A stretch of DNA of 64,000 nucleotides from Aliihoeflea sp. 40Bstr573 (GCF_024105655.1 NZ_JAAAMH010000003.1:62001-126000), one strand, 5' to 3'; positions 40,592 to 50,854 are shown, numbered from the stretch's first letter. The notes: generated from the sequence alone by a model not told the origin. Translations and numbers: made by a program.

Positions 40592-42352
40592 TCAAGCGGC
40601 GCGCAATTTGCGGGTGGCGTCGAGGTCGACTTTCAGCGTCTGCGTGTCCGCGATGACGACGCCGTAGTCTTCCCGCGCGCCATTGATCGATACGAGGCCG
40701 AGCTTGACGTCCTCGACCACCTTGTCGACTGGCCGCTTCTTCGGGTCGCCATAGCCGCCGCCGCCGGGGTTCATATTGGTCACCGTCTCGCCGGGCTTGA
40801 TCACGCCGATCGTGTTGTTGCGGATCGTCTCGGTCTGGCCGTTGCGCTTCAATTCCAGCCGGCCGACCTTGGTGTCGATCATGGAAGATTGCGCACCGGC
40901 CGCTCCGAGGGCAGGGATGCGCCGTCCCTCGCCGAACATGATGAAGGTCATGTCGCCGTCGAGCGGTTCCACCTCCCAGGCCGTGCCGGAGCCGCCGCGA
41001 TGCAGCCCCGCGCCGCCCGAATCCGTCATCAGCGAATATTTGTGGATGATGATCGGGTAGGAATGTTCCAGGAGCTCGACATCGCCCGATGTCAGCGCGC
41101 CGAAGCAGCATTCGGGCCCGCAGGCATGCCAGCCGTCCTGCTGCGGCGTCGCTCCCGCGCCGGAAATGATGGTGGCGAGCACCATCGTCACATATTCCTC
41201 GTCGTGGCGCTTGTCCCAGCCGGCGATGTTGAGCCCGTTGGCGTGGCCCCAGGACGCCGCGACCTTCGACGGCATCGCCTTTTCGAAGGCGAGGCGCACC
41301 GCGTCGGTCAGCGTCTCCATCGGCGTCGTGGTGCAGTTCATGTGCGGCGCCGGTTCCTTGGCGTTGCACAAGGTCCCTTTCGGCCCCATGTCGACCGAAA
41401 CACAGCGGTAGAGCCCTTCATTGTAGGGCGGGGGTAGCTGCGCGAACATCATCAGGCCGAGATAGACGCCCGAATAGGAATTGCCCTCGTAGGAATTGAT
41501 GAAATAGGGAATCTGCGGCGGGCTGGAGATTGATATCCGGCAATTGTCGCCTTCGATCGTCACCGTCGCCTTGATGTCGAAATCGCCGAAGCCGTGGCCG
41601 GCGTCTTCCAGCACCGCGACGCCTTCATAGGTGCCGTCGGGCACTTCGGCGATCAGCGTGCGCATCTGCCGCTCGGCCATGTTGAGAAGTTCGCCGATGC
41701 ACGCGTCGACTTTCTCCTTCCCATATTTGTCGAGCATTCGCACCAGCGCGCGCTCGCCCACCTGGCAGGCGCCGATCAGCGCGTTGAAATCGCCTTCCTG
41801 GTCGCGACGCGCGCGCATGTTGGTCAGGATCATGTTGAGCACGTCCTTGCGCGGCTTGCCCCGGTCCCAGATCTTCACCGGGGGAATGCGCAGGCATTCG
41901 GCGTAGATTTCCTTGGCGTCGGGGTTGTAGCCGGCCGGCACCGGCCCGCCGATATCGGTCAGATGGCCCTTGCAGACCGTCCAGTAGACGAGTTCGCCAT
42001 GGTAGAAGACGGGCTTGTACATGCACACGTCGATCGCGTGGCTGCCGCCATAGGCCGGGTCGTTATGCAGGATCAGGTCGCCCTCGTTTATGTCGCCCTC
42101 GAAATAGCCGGCGACCACCTTCATCGCCGGGATGAGCGAGCCCAAATGGATCGGGATGTCCTGGCCCTGCAGGATCATCTCCGGCTCGGCGTTGAAGAGC
42201 GCGGTCGAATAATCGTGCGCCAGATTGAAGACGCTCGAGCGCGCGGTCTTTTCCAGCGACAGCGTCATCTCGCGCTGCGTCGTTTCCAGAATGCCGCGCA
42301 CCACCGAAAGGGTGATCGGGTCGACACTTCGCTTGGCGATGTCCCGTTGCAT
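40592..42352 (-). CDS. hyuB: Hydantoinase/oxoprolinase subunit B, second copy
   Basis: A 586-residue HyuB-family protein. The conserved metal-site stretch is HNDPAYGGSHAIDVCMYKPVF. Others are GHLTDIGGPVPAGYNPDAKE, a CNAKEPAPHMN segment and the C-terminal NPGGGGYGDPKKRPV. GAGGAC lies before the ATG at 42352, and hyuA follows after 17 nt. The pair is divergent from an AraC-type regulator and has no importer genes of its own, so uptake may rely on one of the two importers in the window. Confidence 0.92.
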   Translation of the reverse strand: MQRDIAKRSVDPITLSVVRGILETTQREMTLSLEKTARSSVFNLAHDYSTALFNAEPEMILQGQDIPIHLGSLIPAMKVVAGYFEGDINEGDLILHNDPAYGGSHAIDVCMYKPVFYHGELVYWTVCKGHLTDIGGPVPAGYNPDAKEIYAECLRIPPVKIWDRGKPRKDVLNMILTNMRARRDQEGDFNALIGACQVGERALVRMLDKYGKEKVDACIGELLNMAERQMRTLIAEVPDGTYEGVAVLEDAGHGFGDFDIKATVTIEGDNCRISISSPPQIPYFINSYEGNSYSGVYLGLMMFAQLPPPYNEGLYRCVSVDMGPKGTLCNAKEPAPHMNCTTTPMETLTDAVRLAFEKAMPSKVAASWGHANGLNIAGWDKRHDEEYVTMVLATIISGAGATPQQDGWHACGPECCFGALTSGDVELLEHSYPIIIHKYSLMTDSGGAGLHRGGSGTAWEVEPLDGDMTFIMFGEGRRIPALGAAGAQSSMIDTKVGRLELKRNGQTETIRNNTIGVIKPGETVTNMNPGGGGYGDPKKRPVDKVVEDVKLGLVSINGAREDYGVVIADTQTLKVDLDATRKLRAA

Positions 42353-42542
42353 ATGTCCTCGCTTTCCGGCCCGGTCGTGTGCCCTGGCCGCTGTTCCCTT
42401 GTTTTGGAAAAGCCTATGCCCGGCTCGGCACGGACGTCTTTGACGAGGAGTGCGCGATTTCTTGACCGTCAGCGCAGCCGGCAACGCGAGCGTTTGTCAG
42501 ATGCGGCGACCTGCCATAAGGTCAGCTCGGGAAAGGACGCAT

Positions 42543-43493
42543 ATGGACGTCATCACGACACGCGGGGTCGATCCTGCCAGCCGCAGCGCCCATTGGCATC
42601 AGGCGATCGCCCATGCCTATTTCCCGCTCGACCTCAAATTCCGCGATCCCGAACGGTTTACCGGGCATCTCGCCAAATGGACGCTCGGCGGCGTCTCGCT
42701 GTCGCGCCTGCGCTCCGAGGCGCTCGCCTATCACCGGCTGCCACGCCATCTGCGCGGCGAAAGTGATGAGCAGCTCTTGATCACCATCCCTGTGTGCGCG
42801 CCGGTCCAGTTCTCGCAGCGGGGGCGCGACGTCACCTGCGCGCCGGGCGGTTATATCATAGAATGCGGCCACGAGCCCTACGAGTTCAGCTATGGCGAGC
42901 GTTCGGACCTATGGGTGATGAAGGTCGACGCCGCCGCCCTGCGTGGCCGCATCCGCGCGCCCGAGCGCTTCTACGGCATGCAGTTCAACGGGTCGGAGGG
43001 CGTCTCGGGCCTCTTCGTCGCCATGCTGAACCAGATACCTTCGCAGATCGGCTCCATGAGCGATGAGGCGCGCGACGCCGTCGGCCAGCAGCTCGTCGAC
43101 CTTCTCGCACTCTCCATCCGCGCCGACGAGCGCACATTGACGTCGGGACAGTCGAGCGTGCGCGGCGCGCACCTTTCGCGCGTCGAGACTTTCGTGCGCG
43201 CCAATCTTCACCGCCGCGACCTCGATCCGGAGCTGATCGCGCGGCGCTGCGGCATTTCCGTGCGCTACCTGCACGAAATCTTCCGCGACACGAACCAGAC
43301 GCTCGGCCAATGGGTCCGCGACCTGAGGCTCGAAGCCGCGCGCGAAGACTTGAGCGCAGCCGGCGCGCAGGCCTCGATCGCCGAAATCTGCTTTGCGCGC
43401 GGCTTCGGCGACCTCGCCCATTTCACCCGCCTCTTCAAGAACCGGTTCGGCAAGGCACCGGGCGAATACCGCAAGAGTCTTCAGGCGGATTGA
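42543..43493 (+). CDS. AraC-family transcriptional regulator
   Basis: A 316-residue regulator. An N-terminal AraC-binding-like domain of the NphR/FeaR type (about residues 20-190) precedes two helix-turn-helix units at the C-terminus (DPELIARRCGISVRYLHEIF and ASIAEICFARGFGDLAHFTRLF), ending in the usual FGKAPGEYRK. The ATG at 42543 follows AAGGA. It is divergent from hyuBA across 190 bp and ends 5 nt before the convergent nrdB stop. It probably activates hyuBA. Confidence 0.88.
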   Translation: MDVITTRGVDPASRSAHWHQAIAHAYFPLDLKFRDPERFTGHLAKWTLGGVSLSRLRSEALAYHRLPRHLRGESDEQLLITIPVCAPVQFSQRGRDVTCAPGGYIIECGHEPYEFSYGERSDLWVMKVDAAALRGRIRAPERFYGMQFNGSEGVSGLFVAMLNQIPSQIGSMSDEARDAVGQQLVDLLALSIRADERTLTSGQSSVRGAHLSRVETFVRANLHRRDLDPELIARRCGISVRYLHEIFRDTNQTLGQWVRDLRLEAAREDLSAAGAQASIAEICFARGFGDLAHFTRLFKNRFGKAPGEYRKSLQAD

Positions 43494-43497
43494 AATT

Positions 43498-44634
43498 TCA
43501 GTCCCAGGCGAGTGCGCCGCCGCTCTGGTACTCGATCACGCGCGTCTCGAAGAAGTTTTTCTCCTTCTTCAGATCCATCGCCTCCGACATCCAGGGGAAC
43601 GGGTTTTCCGTGTCGGCGAAGACGGGGCTGAGGCCGAGCTGCGCGCAGCGCCGGTTGGCGATGAAACGCATATATTGCTCGCACAGCGCCGCGTTCAGCC
43701 CGAGGAACCCGCGCGGCATCGTATCGCGGCCATAGGCCGCCTCCAGTTCGGCCGCGTCAGCAATCATGCTCCGGATTTCCTCCTGGAATGCCGCGGTCCA
43801 CAGATGCGGATTCTCGTGCCGGATCTGGTTGATGACGTCGATGCCGAAGTTGAGATGAATGGATTCGTCGCGCAGGATGTACTGGTACTGCTCGGCGATG
43901 CCGACCATCTTGTTGCGCCGGCCGAGCGAGAGGATCTGCGCAAAGCCGGTGTAAAACCACATCCCCTCGAAGATGACGTAGAACGCGACGAGGTCGCGCA
44001 GGAAGGCGGTATCCGTCTCTGGCGTGCCGGTCCGGAATTCAGGGTCGTCCAGCGACTGCGTATGCTTCAGCGCCCACGCCGCCTTGTCGGTGATGGATGG
44101 CACCTCTCGGTACATGTTGAAGAGCTCGCCTTCGTCGAGCGACAGGCTTTCCACGACGTACTGGAAAGTGTGGGTGTGGATCGCCTCCTCGAAGGCCTGT
44201 CGCAGGAGATATTGCCGGCATTCGGGGTTAGTCAGATGGCGGTAGATGGCCAGCACGATGTTGTTGGCCACCAGCGATTCCGAGGCGGCGAAGAAGCCGA
44301 GATTGCGCTTGATCATGCGCCGCTCGTCCTCGGTGAGGCCGTCCTTCGACTTCCACAAGGCGATGTCGGCCTGCATGGAAACCTCCGTCGGCATCCAGTG
44401 ATTGTTGCAGCCGGAAAGATATTTCTCCCACGCCCAGCGATATTTCAGTGGCAAGAGCTGGTTCACGTCGGCACGCGCATTGATCATGCGCTTGTCGTCG
44501 ACCGAGACACGCGCGCCGCCGCGCTCGATGGCGCCGAGCCCGGTGGCGTCGGTGGTCGGGAGGGAGTTCGGTTCAGTAAAGGTGAGCATCTGGAGCCTGT
44601 CGGACTGTTGCTGGTTGTTCGGGAAAAGCGCCAT
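43498..44634 (-). CDS. nrdB: Ribonucleotide reductase small subunit, class Ic-like (Phe in place of radical Tyr)
   Basis: The 378-residue R2 subunit makes the oxidant that NrdA uses to reduce ribonucleotides. Metal ligands can be read as Glu119 (AASESL), Glu150 and His153 ([10 protein letters not shown]), then the later Glu in VIFEGMWFY and the [12 protein letters not shown]lu/His pair. The residue four after His153, where E. coli R2 has the radical Tyr122, is Phe157, and the first ligand is Glu rather than Asp. Both features, and the close overall likeness, match Chlamydia R2c, which uses a Mn/Fe cofactor instead of a tyrosyl radical. It lies 64 nt after nrdA in an operon under a cobalamin riboswitch. 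M16 (44589) is a possible alternative start. Confidence 0.92.
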   Translation of the reverse strand: MALFPNNQQQSDRLQMLTFTEPNSLPTTDATGLGAIERGGARVSVDDKRMINARADVNQLLPLKYRWAWEKYLSGCNNHWMPTEVSMQADIALWKSKDGLTEDERRMIKRNLGFFAASESLVANNIVLAIYRHLTNPECRQYLLRQAFEEAIHTHTFQYVVESLSLDEGELFNMYREVPSITDKAAWALKHTQSLDDPEFRTGTPETDTAFLRDLVAFYVIFEGMWFYTGFAQILSLGRRNKMVGIAEQYQYILRDESIHLNFGIDVINQIRHENPHLWTAAFQEEIRSMIADAAELEAAYGRDTMPRGFLGLNAALCEQYMRFIANRRCAQLGLSPVFADTENPFPWMSEAMDLKKEKNFFETRVIEYQSGGALAWD

Positions 44635-44698
44635 CCCCGTTCGCGACTCAAATCCCCTGGAGGTTGGCCAGAGGTGGGGATGACGCGAATGTTGAAGG

Positions 44699-47599
44699 TT
44701 ACTGGCAGGCCTCGCACTCGGGATCGTCGATGGCGCAGGCCTTGCCCCACGCAGATGCCGGGTCGATCGTGATGGGTGCCGGCGCGGCCGGCACAGCCGC
44801 AGGCGCCGCGGCGATCCCCGCAGTCACTGCGTTCAGCTTCCCGTCCGTGCCCTTCAGCGTGGATTTCTCGACATGCGTCGCCGATCGCGCGCGCAGATAG
44901 TATGTCGTCTTCAGGCCCTTCTTCCACGCCAGCCGGTAGAGCGCGTCGAGCGCCTTGCCGGACGGATTGGCCATGTAGAGATTGAGCGACTGCGCCTGGT
45001 CGATCCATTTCTGGCGTCGCGACCCGGCCTCGATCAGCCAGGCGGAATCGATCTCGAAAGCCGTGGCGTAAAGTGCCTTCAGATCGTCCGGAATGCGGTC
45101 GATCTGCCCGACAGAGCCGTCGAAATATTTCAGATCCGAGATCATCATCTCGTCCCAGAGCCCGCGCGCCTTCAGATCGCGCACCAGCGCCGCATTCACG
45201 ACGGTGAAGTCGCCGGACATGTTCGATTTGACGAACAGGTTCTGGTAGGCCGGCTCGATGGATTGCGACACGCCGCAGATGTTGGAGATCGTCGCCGTCG
45301 GCGCGATCGCCATCGTGTTGGAATTGCGCATGCCGACGGTCTTCACCCGCTCGCGCAACGTGTCCCAGTCCAGCGAAGTCTTTGCGTCCATCTCGACACC
45401 CGGTCGCGCATCCTCGAGCAGCCGGATCGAGTCGACCGGCAGGATGCCCTTCGACCAGAGCGAGCCGTCGAAGCTCGGATAGCGTCCGCGCTCGGCCGCC
45501 AGATCGACTGAAGCGGAAATCGCGTGGTAGCTGATCGCCTCCATCGACCGGTCCGCGAAATCCGCCGCCGCGTCCGACGCATAGGCGATCCGCAGCGCCT
45601 GAAGTGCGTCGTGGAACCCCATCAGGCCGAGCCCGACCGGGCGATGGCGAAGGTTCGACTTCCGCGCTTCGGGGATCGTGTAGAAATTGATGTCGACGAC
45701 ATTGTCGAGCATCCGCATCGCCGTCGCCACCGTTCGCGCCAGCCGCCCCATGTCGAGGCCGGCCTCGCTCACATGGTTGGCAAGGTTCACCGAACCCAGA
45801 TTGCAGACCGCGACCTCGTCCTTCGACGTGTTGAGCGTGATCTCGGTGCACAGGTTCGACGAGTGCACGACGCCGACATGTCCTTGCGGCGAGCGGATGT
45901 TGCAGGGGTCCTTGAACGTGATCCAGGGATGGCCCGTCTCGAACAGCATGGTCAGCATCCGCCGCCACAGATGGACGGCGCGCACCGTGCGGAACACCTT
46001 AATTTCTCCGGCCGCCGCTCTTGCCTCATGCGTCTCGTAGGCAGTCTTGAACGCCGCGCCGTAGAGATCGTGCAGATCTGGGACCTCGTCGGGTGAGAAC
46101 AGCGTCCACTCCGCATTCGCCTCGACGCGCTGCATGAACAGGTCGGGCACCCAGTTCGCCGTGTTCATGTCATGCGTGCGGCGGCGGTCATCGCCGGTGT
46201 TCTTGCGCAGGTCGAGAAATTCCTCAATGTCGACATGCCAGGTTTCCAGATAGGCGCAGACCGCACCCTTGCGCTTGCCGCCCTGGTTGACCGCGATTGC
46301 CGTGTCGTTCGCGACTTTCAGGAACGGCACCACGCCCTGGCTCTCGCCATTGGTGCCCCGGATGTGAGCGCCAAGGCCTCGAACCGGCGTCCAGTCATTG
46401 CCGAGCCCGCCCGAATATTTGGCGAGCAGCGCATTGTCCTTCACTGCCTTGAAGATGCCGTCGAGATCGTCGGCCACCGTCGTCAGGAAGCAGGACGAGA
46501 GCTGCGGCCGGGTTGTGCCCGAGTTGAACAGCGTCGGCGTCGAGGCCATGAAATCGAAGGAAGAGAGGAGGTCGTAGAACTCGATCGCCCGCGCCTCGCG
46601 GTCGATCTCGCGGATCGCCAGTCCCATCGCCACGCGCATGAAGAAAGCCTGGGGCAGCTCGAAGCGCTTGCCCTTCGTGTGCAGGAAATAGCGGTCGTAA
46701 AGCGTCTGTAGGCCGAGGTATTGGAAGGACAGATCGCGTTCGGGCCTCAGCGCCGCGCCAAGCCTTGCAAGGTCGAAGCGGGCAAGTTCCGGATCGATCA
46801 GTCCGGCATCGATGCCCGTGGTGACGAAGGCTGGAAAATACTCCGCATAGCGCTCCGTCATCTGCGCGTGCGTCGCTGCGTCCGGCCGGCCGGCAACGAA
46901 GCTCAGCGCCTCGCGCCGCAAGCGGTCGAGCAGGAGCCGAGCCGAAACGAAACTGTAGTCCGGGTCGGTCTCGACCAGCGCACGCGCGGCGAGAATGGGC
47001 GCGAGCGAGAGTTCGTCGAGCGTGATGCCGTCGTAAAGATTGCGCCGCGTCTCCACGAGGATCGGCTCGGGCGAAACGGCGTCGAGCCCGGCGCAGGCGT
47101 CCTGCACCAACGCGTTCAGCCGCGCCTCATCGAGCGGCGCAAGGCTGCCGTCGGCAGCCTTCACGTTCAGCGCCGGCGCTTCGTCCCTTGCCTTGGGCTC
47201 GGTGGCAAGGCGTTCGCGGGCGCGCTCCTCGCGGTAGAGCACGTAGGCGCGCGCAATCCGGTGATGCTCGCCGCGCATCAGCGCGAGCTCGACCTGGTCC
47301 TGGATGTCCTCGATATGGACGATGCGTCCTTCGCCGCCCCGCCGTGCGAGCGCCGACGTCACCTGCGAAGTCAATTCCTCGACCGCGTCGTGGACCCGGC
47401 GCGATCCGGCCGCGCCCGCACCCTCGACGGCGAGGAAGGCCTTGGTCAGCGCAACGGCGATCTTCTGCGGGTCGAACGGCGTCAGTGCGCCGTTGCGCCG
47501 GATGACACGGTATCCGCTAACGTCGGCGGCGTTCGCTTCGGCAATGAACTGCGGAACCGCGACGGCTCCGTTGGATGGTCGTGTGGCAATGCCCTGCAT
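44699..47599 (-). CDS. nrdA: Ribonucleotide reductase large subunit
   Basis: A 966-residue class I R1 subunit. An N-terminal ATP-cone ([19 protein letters not shown], about residues 28-115) is followed by a second cone-like region, as in chlamydial NrdA. The active-site cysteines lie in [18 protein letters not shown] (thiyl radical Cys) and [12 protein letters not shown]. The C-terminal CEAC is the pair reduced by thioredoxin or glutaredoxin. At 966 residues it is longer than E. coli NrdA (761) because of the extra N-terminal part. GGGGAA precedes the ATG at 47599; a longer frame to 47713 enters the riboswitch region. Confidence 0.95.
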   Translation of the reverse strand: MQGIATRPSNGAVAVPQFIAEANAADVSGYRVIRRNGALTPFDPQKIAVALTKAFLAVEGAGAAGSRRVHDAVEELTSQVTSALARRGGEGRIVHIEDIQDQVELALMRGEHHRIARAYVLYREERARERLATEPKARDEAPALNVKAADGSLAPLDEARLNALVQDACAGLDAVSPEPILVETRRNLYDGITLDELSLAPILAARALVETDPDYSFVSARLLLDRLRREALSFVAGRPDAATHAQMTERYAEYFPAFVTTGIDAGLIDPELARFDLARLGAALRPERDLSFQYLGLQTLYDRYFLHTKGKRFELPQAFFMRVAMGLAIREIDREARAIEFYDLLSSFDFMASTPTLFNSGTTRPQLSSCFLTTVADDLDGIFKAVKDNALLAKYSGGLGNDWTPVRGLGAHIRGTNGESQGVVPFLKVANDTAIAVNQGGKRKGAVCAYLETWHVDIEEFLDLRKNTGDDRRRTHDMNTANWVPDLFMQRVEANAEWTLFSPDEVPDLHDLYGAAFKTAYETHEARAAAGEIKVFRTVRAVHLWRRMLTMLFETGHPWITFKDPCNIRSPQGHVGVVHSSNLCTEITLNTSKDEVAVCNLGSVNLANHVSEAGLDMGRLARTVATAMRMLDNVVDINFYTIPEARKSNLRHRPVGLGLMGFHDALQALRIAYASDAAADFADRSMEAISYHAISASVDLAAERGRYPSFDGSLWSKGILPVDSIRLLEDARPGVEMDAKTSLDWDTLRERVKTVGMRNSNTMAIAPTATISNICGVSQSIEPAYQNLFVKSNMSGDFTVVNAALVRDLKARGLWDEMMISDLKYFDGSVGQIDRIPDDLKALYATAFEIDSAWLIEAGSRRQKWIDQAQSLNLYMANPSGKALDALYRLAWKKGLKTTYYLRARSATHVEKSTLKGTDGKLNAVTAGIAAAPAAVPAAPAPITIDPASAWGKACAIDDPECEACQ

Positions 47600-47721
47600 C
47601 AAAATTCCCCGTTGCGCTGGTGGACGGGGGAGGGCGCACGCATGCTTTGACGGGGTGAATCGATCGCCCGTGGCACACGCACCACCGGGACACCCCGCCC
47701 GAGGTTCGTTCAAGCCGTCAG

Positions 47722-47899
47722 GGCAGGTCTCCTGGCTCGCAGGTCTCAGCTCTCGTCGGCCTTCCCGGTGCCATCGGCACCAGTGGCATCAATCGACGCA
47801 AGCTCACTGCTTACAGTTGCGGGGGCAGCGCCGGCATTGCGTTTCGCGCACCGGCTTCCCTCTTAGCTCCCGGACGATTTTCCGCCCGGAAGACCCATG
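47722..47899 (-). promoter_or_regulatory. Cobalamin (adenosylcobalamin) riboswitch upstream of nrdAB
   Basis: Read on the minus strand, the leader has the B12-box order: GGGAAGCCGGTG, then CCCCCGCAACTGTAAGCAGTG, GCCACTGG, then CACCGGGAAGGCCGACGAGAG and a closing GAGCCAGGAGACCTGCC. These are the conserved core, the P4-P6 region and the kissing-loop side of the cobalamin riboswitch. It ends about 120 nt before the nrdA start. High B12 is expected to shut off this B12-independent reductase, which implies that a B12-dependent class II reductase (NrdJ) is present elsewhere. Confidence 0.92.
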
Positions 47900-47962
47900 A
47901 CCACCGCATATAGATGGGTATTTGCGGATGGCGTCAACATCTGGTGTTGCGCCGTCCACATC

Positions 47963-49273
47963 TCAGGCGAGGGCGGCTTGCCGCGTTTCCACGTCGATCG
48001 CCCGCGCGGCAACCGCCGCGATCAGCAATAGCCCGGCGAAAAGGCCGATCGCGGCCGTCGTGCTCTGAATGAAGAGATAGACGAGCACCGAAGGCGCCAG
48101 CAGCCCGCCGAGCCGCGCCATGGCGCCTGCAGCACCCATGCCGGTTGCGCGCGAGGCGGTCGGGTAGAGTTCGGGCGTGAAGGCATAGAGCGCGCCCCAG
48201 GTTCCCAGCAGCGCGAAGCTCATGATCAGCAGCGCCGCAGCGATCAGGGCAGGGGTGGTCGCGACGACGAAGAGCGCGCAACCTGCCGCGCTCAGCACGA
48301 GGAAGCGCGTCAGCGTCGTGCGTCGTCCCCATTTCTCCACGCCATAGGCAGCAAGCGCATAGCCGGGAATCTGCGCAAGAGCGACGAGAACGAGGAAACC
48401 GTAGCCCCGTACGAAACCGAAGCCCTCGGTCGCCAGGCGCGCCGGCATCCAGGCGAAGATGCCGTAATAGGAGATCGACACAAGGAACCAGCAGGCCAGC
48501 ATCAGGATCGTGCGGCGGCGCAATTGAGGGGAGAAAAGGCCGACATTGCCTGCTGCCGGCATCGCCGTCAGCGGTGTTGCGCCGAGCGGCGTCTTGCCGT
48601 TGGCGGCCAGCACCTTGTCCATCACTGCTCGCGCTTCCGGCTCGCGGCCGGTGCGCATGAGATGCATCGGCGATTCGGGTATCCAGAAGCGCAGGAAGAT
48701 GCCGACGACAGCGGGCAGCGCGGTGACGAAGAAGATCACGCGCCAGGCGTCGGTTACGCCCGCCGAGGCCGCCGCCCATGCCGTCAGCGCGACGGCGACC
48801 GTGCCAACGGCCCAAAAACCTTCCAGCATCACCAGCCAGCGCCCCCGCCGCGAAGGCGGCAGGAACTCGGCCATCATCGCATAGTCGACCGGCAGCGTGC
48901 CGCCGACGGCGATGCCGGTCATGAAGCGCAGGAGGAGGAGGGTCTGGAAGTCTGGCGCGAAGGCGGAGGCGAGGCCGAAGACGGCATCCATCGCGACCGT
49001 CCCGATCAGGATGCGCCGGCGTCCGAAGCGGTCGGCCAGACGGCCGAAGACGGCGGCGCCGATCAGCATGCCGAGAAAGAACAACGTCCCGGTCTGCAGC
49101 GCCTGCGGCACGGTGAGCCCGAAGGTTGCCGCTATCGAGGCCGCGGTGAACCCCACCGCCAGAACCTGCATGGCATCCGCCGTCCACACCAGTCCAAAAA
49201 CGCCCAGAAGCCTCTTCTGGAAGGGTCCGGTGCCGCCCCGCTCCAGGACTGCGTCGATCGTCGTAGTCGTCAT
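47963..49273 (-). CDS. MFS transporter, sugar/aromatic-acid porter type
   Basis: A 436-residue inner-membrane carrier with about 12 spans. The loop 2-3 motif GRLADRFGRRRIL and the PESPMHL/GRR pattern place it with the SP/AAHS/NiaP-like MFS families that import organic acids, nicotinate or sugars. The ATG at 49273 follows GGGGGA. It faces the riboswitch but has its own upstream region and is divergent from the FeeM-like gene. No substrate is suggested by neighbours. Confidence 0.88.
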   Translation of the reverse strand: MTTTTIDAVLERGGTGPFQKRLLGVFGLVWTADAMQVLAVGFTAASIAATFGLTVPQALQTGTLFFLGMLIGAAVFGRLADRFGRRRILIGTVAMDAVFGLASAFAPDFQTLLLLRFMTGIAVGGTLPVDYAMMAEFLPPSRRGRWLVMLEGFWAVGTVAVALTAWAAASAGVTDAWRVIFFVTALPAVVGIFLRFWIPESPMHLMRTGREPEARAVMDKVLAANGKTPLGATPLTAMPAAGNVGLFSPQLRRRTILMLACWFLVSISYYGIFAWMPARLATEGFGFVRGYGFLVLVALAQIPGYALAAYGVEKWGRRTTLTRFLVLSAAGCALFVVATTPALIAAALLIMSFALLGTWGALYAFTPELYPTASRATGMGAAGAMARLGGLLAPSVLVYLFIQSTTAAIGLFAGLLLIAAVAARAIDVETRQAALA

Positions 49274-49381
49274 GAACGAATCCCCCAATTCTGTGAGCGT
49301 GGCTCTAGGGTGGTTGTGAGAATTTGTCGAGGGGCATCGTGAACCGCACGGCGCTTTCAACCGCACATGGCAGTCAAGACG

Positions 49382-49462
49382 TTAACCTTAACCATAGGTA
49401 AATGAATCGTTTCACAGTTTCGGGGTTTTGGAACAGTCAAGACACGGTTAGCATCTCCTTAA
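49382..49462 (+). promoter_or_regulatory. Possible CtrA sites upstream of the FeeM-like gene
   Basis: TTAACCTTAACCAT at 49382-49395 contains a perfect CtrA half-type motif (TTAACCAT). TTAG-N7-TTAA at 49448-49462 matches the full TTAA-N7-TTAA consensus except for one base and ends 20 nt before the start codon. Both are in the 209-bp gap before the acyltransferase gene. These are visual matches only. Confidence 0.4.
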
Positions 49463-49482
49463 TGGCGGTACGGGGATGCGAC

Positions 49483-50259
49483 ATGACAGGACAAGCAGCG
49501 GCGCTGCGTGCCGAGGCGGATGGCGGTTCCGTTTCGGGCGACGTGCAAGGTTCGGCATTCGCGCGCAGCGTGTCTGCACTGTTGGAGCGAACGGAATACC
49601 GGCGCTGCGAAAGCGGCGAGGATCTGGAGGCGATCTACCGCCTGCGGTTCAAGGCGTATAAGGCCTACGGCCTCGTCGGCGAAGCCGAGAACGAGCGCAT
49701 TTCCGACGCGATGGACGACACGCCCAACAGCTACCGGTTCGGCGTGTTCGTCGATGGCGAACTCGTCTCGACGGTGCGGCTTCACCACATCACCGCCGCC
49801 GAGCCCCGGGGACCGGTCATGCGCGTGTATTCCGACATGCTGGAGCCGCGGCTCGCCGCCGGCGAGACCTTCGTCAATCCGGGCCAGTTCACCGCCGATC
49901 CGTCGGTCGCCGGCTCGTTTCGCCTGCTGCCCTATCTGACGCTGCGCCTTGCGGTCATCGCCAATACCTATTTCGACTCCACGAGTTGCGTGTGCCTGAT
50001 CCGCGACGAGCACGTCGCCTTCTACAAGCGCATATTCGGTTCCTCTCAGGTCGGGCTCGCGCGGCCCTATCCGCCGTTCACCGTGCCGGTCATGCTCTAC
50101 GAATCGAACTGCAAGGAGAACATGGCGAAGACGGTCGCGCGCTATTCGTTCTTCCGCTCCACGGCGGCCGAGCGCCGGATGCTCTTCCGGCGCCCGGATG
50201 TCGGCGAACTGACGCCGCTCACTGTCCTGCCAACGGCCAAGTATCGGGTCGCGGCCTGA
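49483..50259 (+). CDS. FeeM-like N-acyl amino acid synthase / GNAT-fold acyltransferase
   Basis: A 258-residue protein with the acyltransferase fold shared by N-acyl amino acid synthases (FeeM) and acyl-homoserine lactone synthases. The N-terminal region EDLEAIYRLRFKAYKAYG corresponds to the conserved start of the domain, followed by SYRFGVFVDGELVSTVRLH, the FVNPGQFTADPS segment and a long C-terminal extension with AKTVARYSFFRST. The ATG at 49483 is 7 nt after GGGGA. It would join a fatty acyl group from acyl-ACP to an amino acid or similar amine. The acceptor is unknown. Possible CtrA sites lie upstream. Confidence 0.75.
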   Translation: MTGQAAALRAEADGGSVSGDVQGSAFARSVSALLERTEYRRCESGEDLEAIYRLRFKAYKAYGLVGEAENERISDAMDDTPNSYRFGVFVDGELVSTVRLHHITAAEPRGPVMRVYSDMLEPRLAAGETFVNPGQFTADPSVAGSFRLLPYLTLRLAVIANTYFDSTSCVCLIRDEHVAFYKRIFGSSQVGLARPYPPFTVPVMLYESNCKENMAKTVARYSFFRSTAAERRMLFRRPDVGELTPLTVLPTAKYRVAA

Positions 50260-50332
50260 CGCTGCGGCACTCTTGCCGCAAAACGCAGCGCGCCTAGTTG
50301 GACTTAGGGACCTTCATCCAGGAACAACACCA

Positions 50333-50476
50333 ATGCCCGATCTCGCACTCACCCCGCTGATCTCGCTCATCGCCGGCGTCGTGATCCTGATCATGCCGCG
50401 CCTCCTGAACTACATCGTGGCGCTTTATCTGATCGTCATCGGTCTGATCGGCCTCTTTCCCGACCTCGTCGGATAG
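50333..50476 (+). CDS. Small membrane protein, DUF3096-like
   Basis: A 47-residue protein made almost wholly of hydrophobic segments: LTPLISLIAGVVILIMP, then LLNYIVALYLIVIGLIGLFP. This pattern with PRLLNYIVA in the middle is the DUF3096 family of inner-membrane miniproteins. AGGAACA precedes the ATG at 50333. It is 73 nt after the acyltransferase gene. Function unknown. Confidence 0.8.
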   Translation: MPDLALTPLISLIAGVVILIMPRLLNYIVALYLIVIGLIGLFPDLVG

Positions 50477-50567
50477 GCGCGGCGGCCGCGTTCCGCGACA
50501 ATCGTGCCATTGCCCTCAATCACGGTTTTCGTTATCAGCGACTGACAGATTTGCGAGGGAGCCTTCC

Positions 50568-50795
50568 ATGGCAGAAGAACATCACTCCGGCCCGCTCGAT
50601 ATTGGCGCGGAAATGGACTATCACGAGCACGAAAGAACCTATTCGTTCTTTCTCGAAATGGCCAAATACGGCACCCTCGCCGTGGTCGCGCTTTTGATCG
50701 CAATGGCCTTCGGCTTCTTCACGTCGGCCGGCTTCATATCGGCGACGATCCTGTTCCTGCTCATCTGCGGCCTCGGCGCGGTTCTTCTGCGCTGA
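50568..50795 (+). CDS. aa3-type cytochrome c oxidase subunit IV-like protein
   Basis: A 75-residue protein with a hydrophilic N-terminus (MDYHEHERTYSFFLEMAKYG) and two closely placed membrane segments. The YxxHExTYxxF pattern is the bacterial subunit IV of aa3 oxidase, a small accessory subunit without known catalytic residues. GAGGGAG lies before the ATG. As often in rhizobia it sits upstream of pntAA rather than with the main oxidase genes. Some homologues here may serve other complexes. Confidence 0.85.
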   Translation: MAEEHHSGPLDIGAEMDYHEHERTYSFFLEMAKYGTLAVVALLIAMAFGFFTSAGFISATILFLLICGLGAVLLR

Positions 50796-50854
50796 TTTCG
50801 GCCGGGCCTTTTGCCCCGCCGGCAAATTGAAAATCGGCAGTCAGGGAGGGGCAC

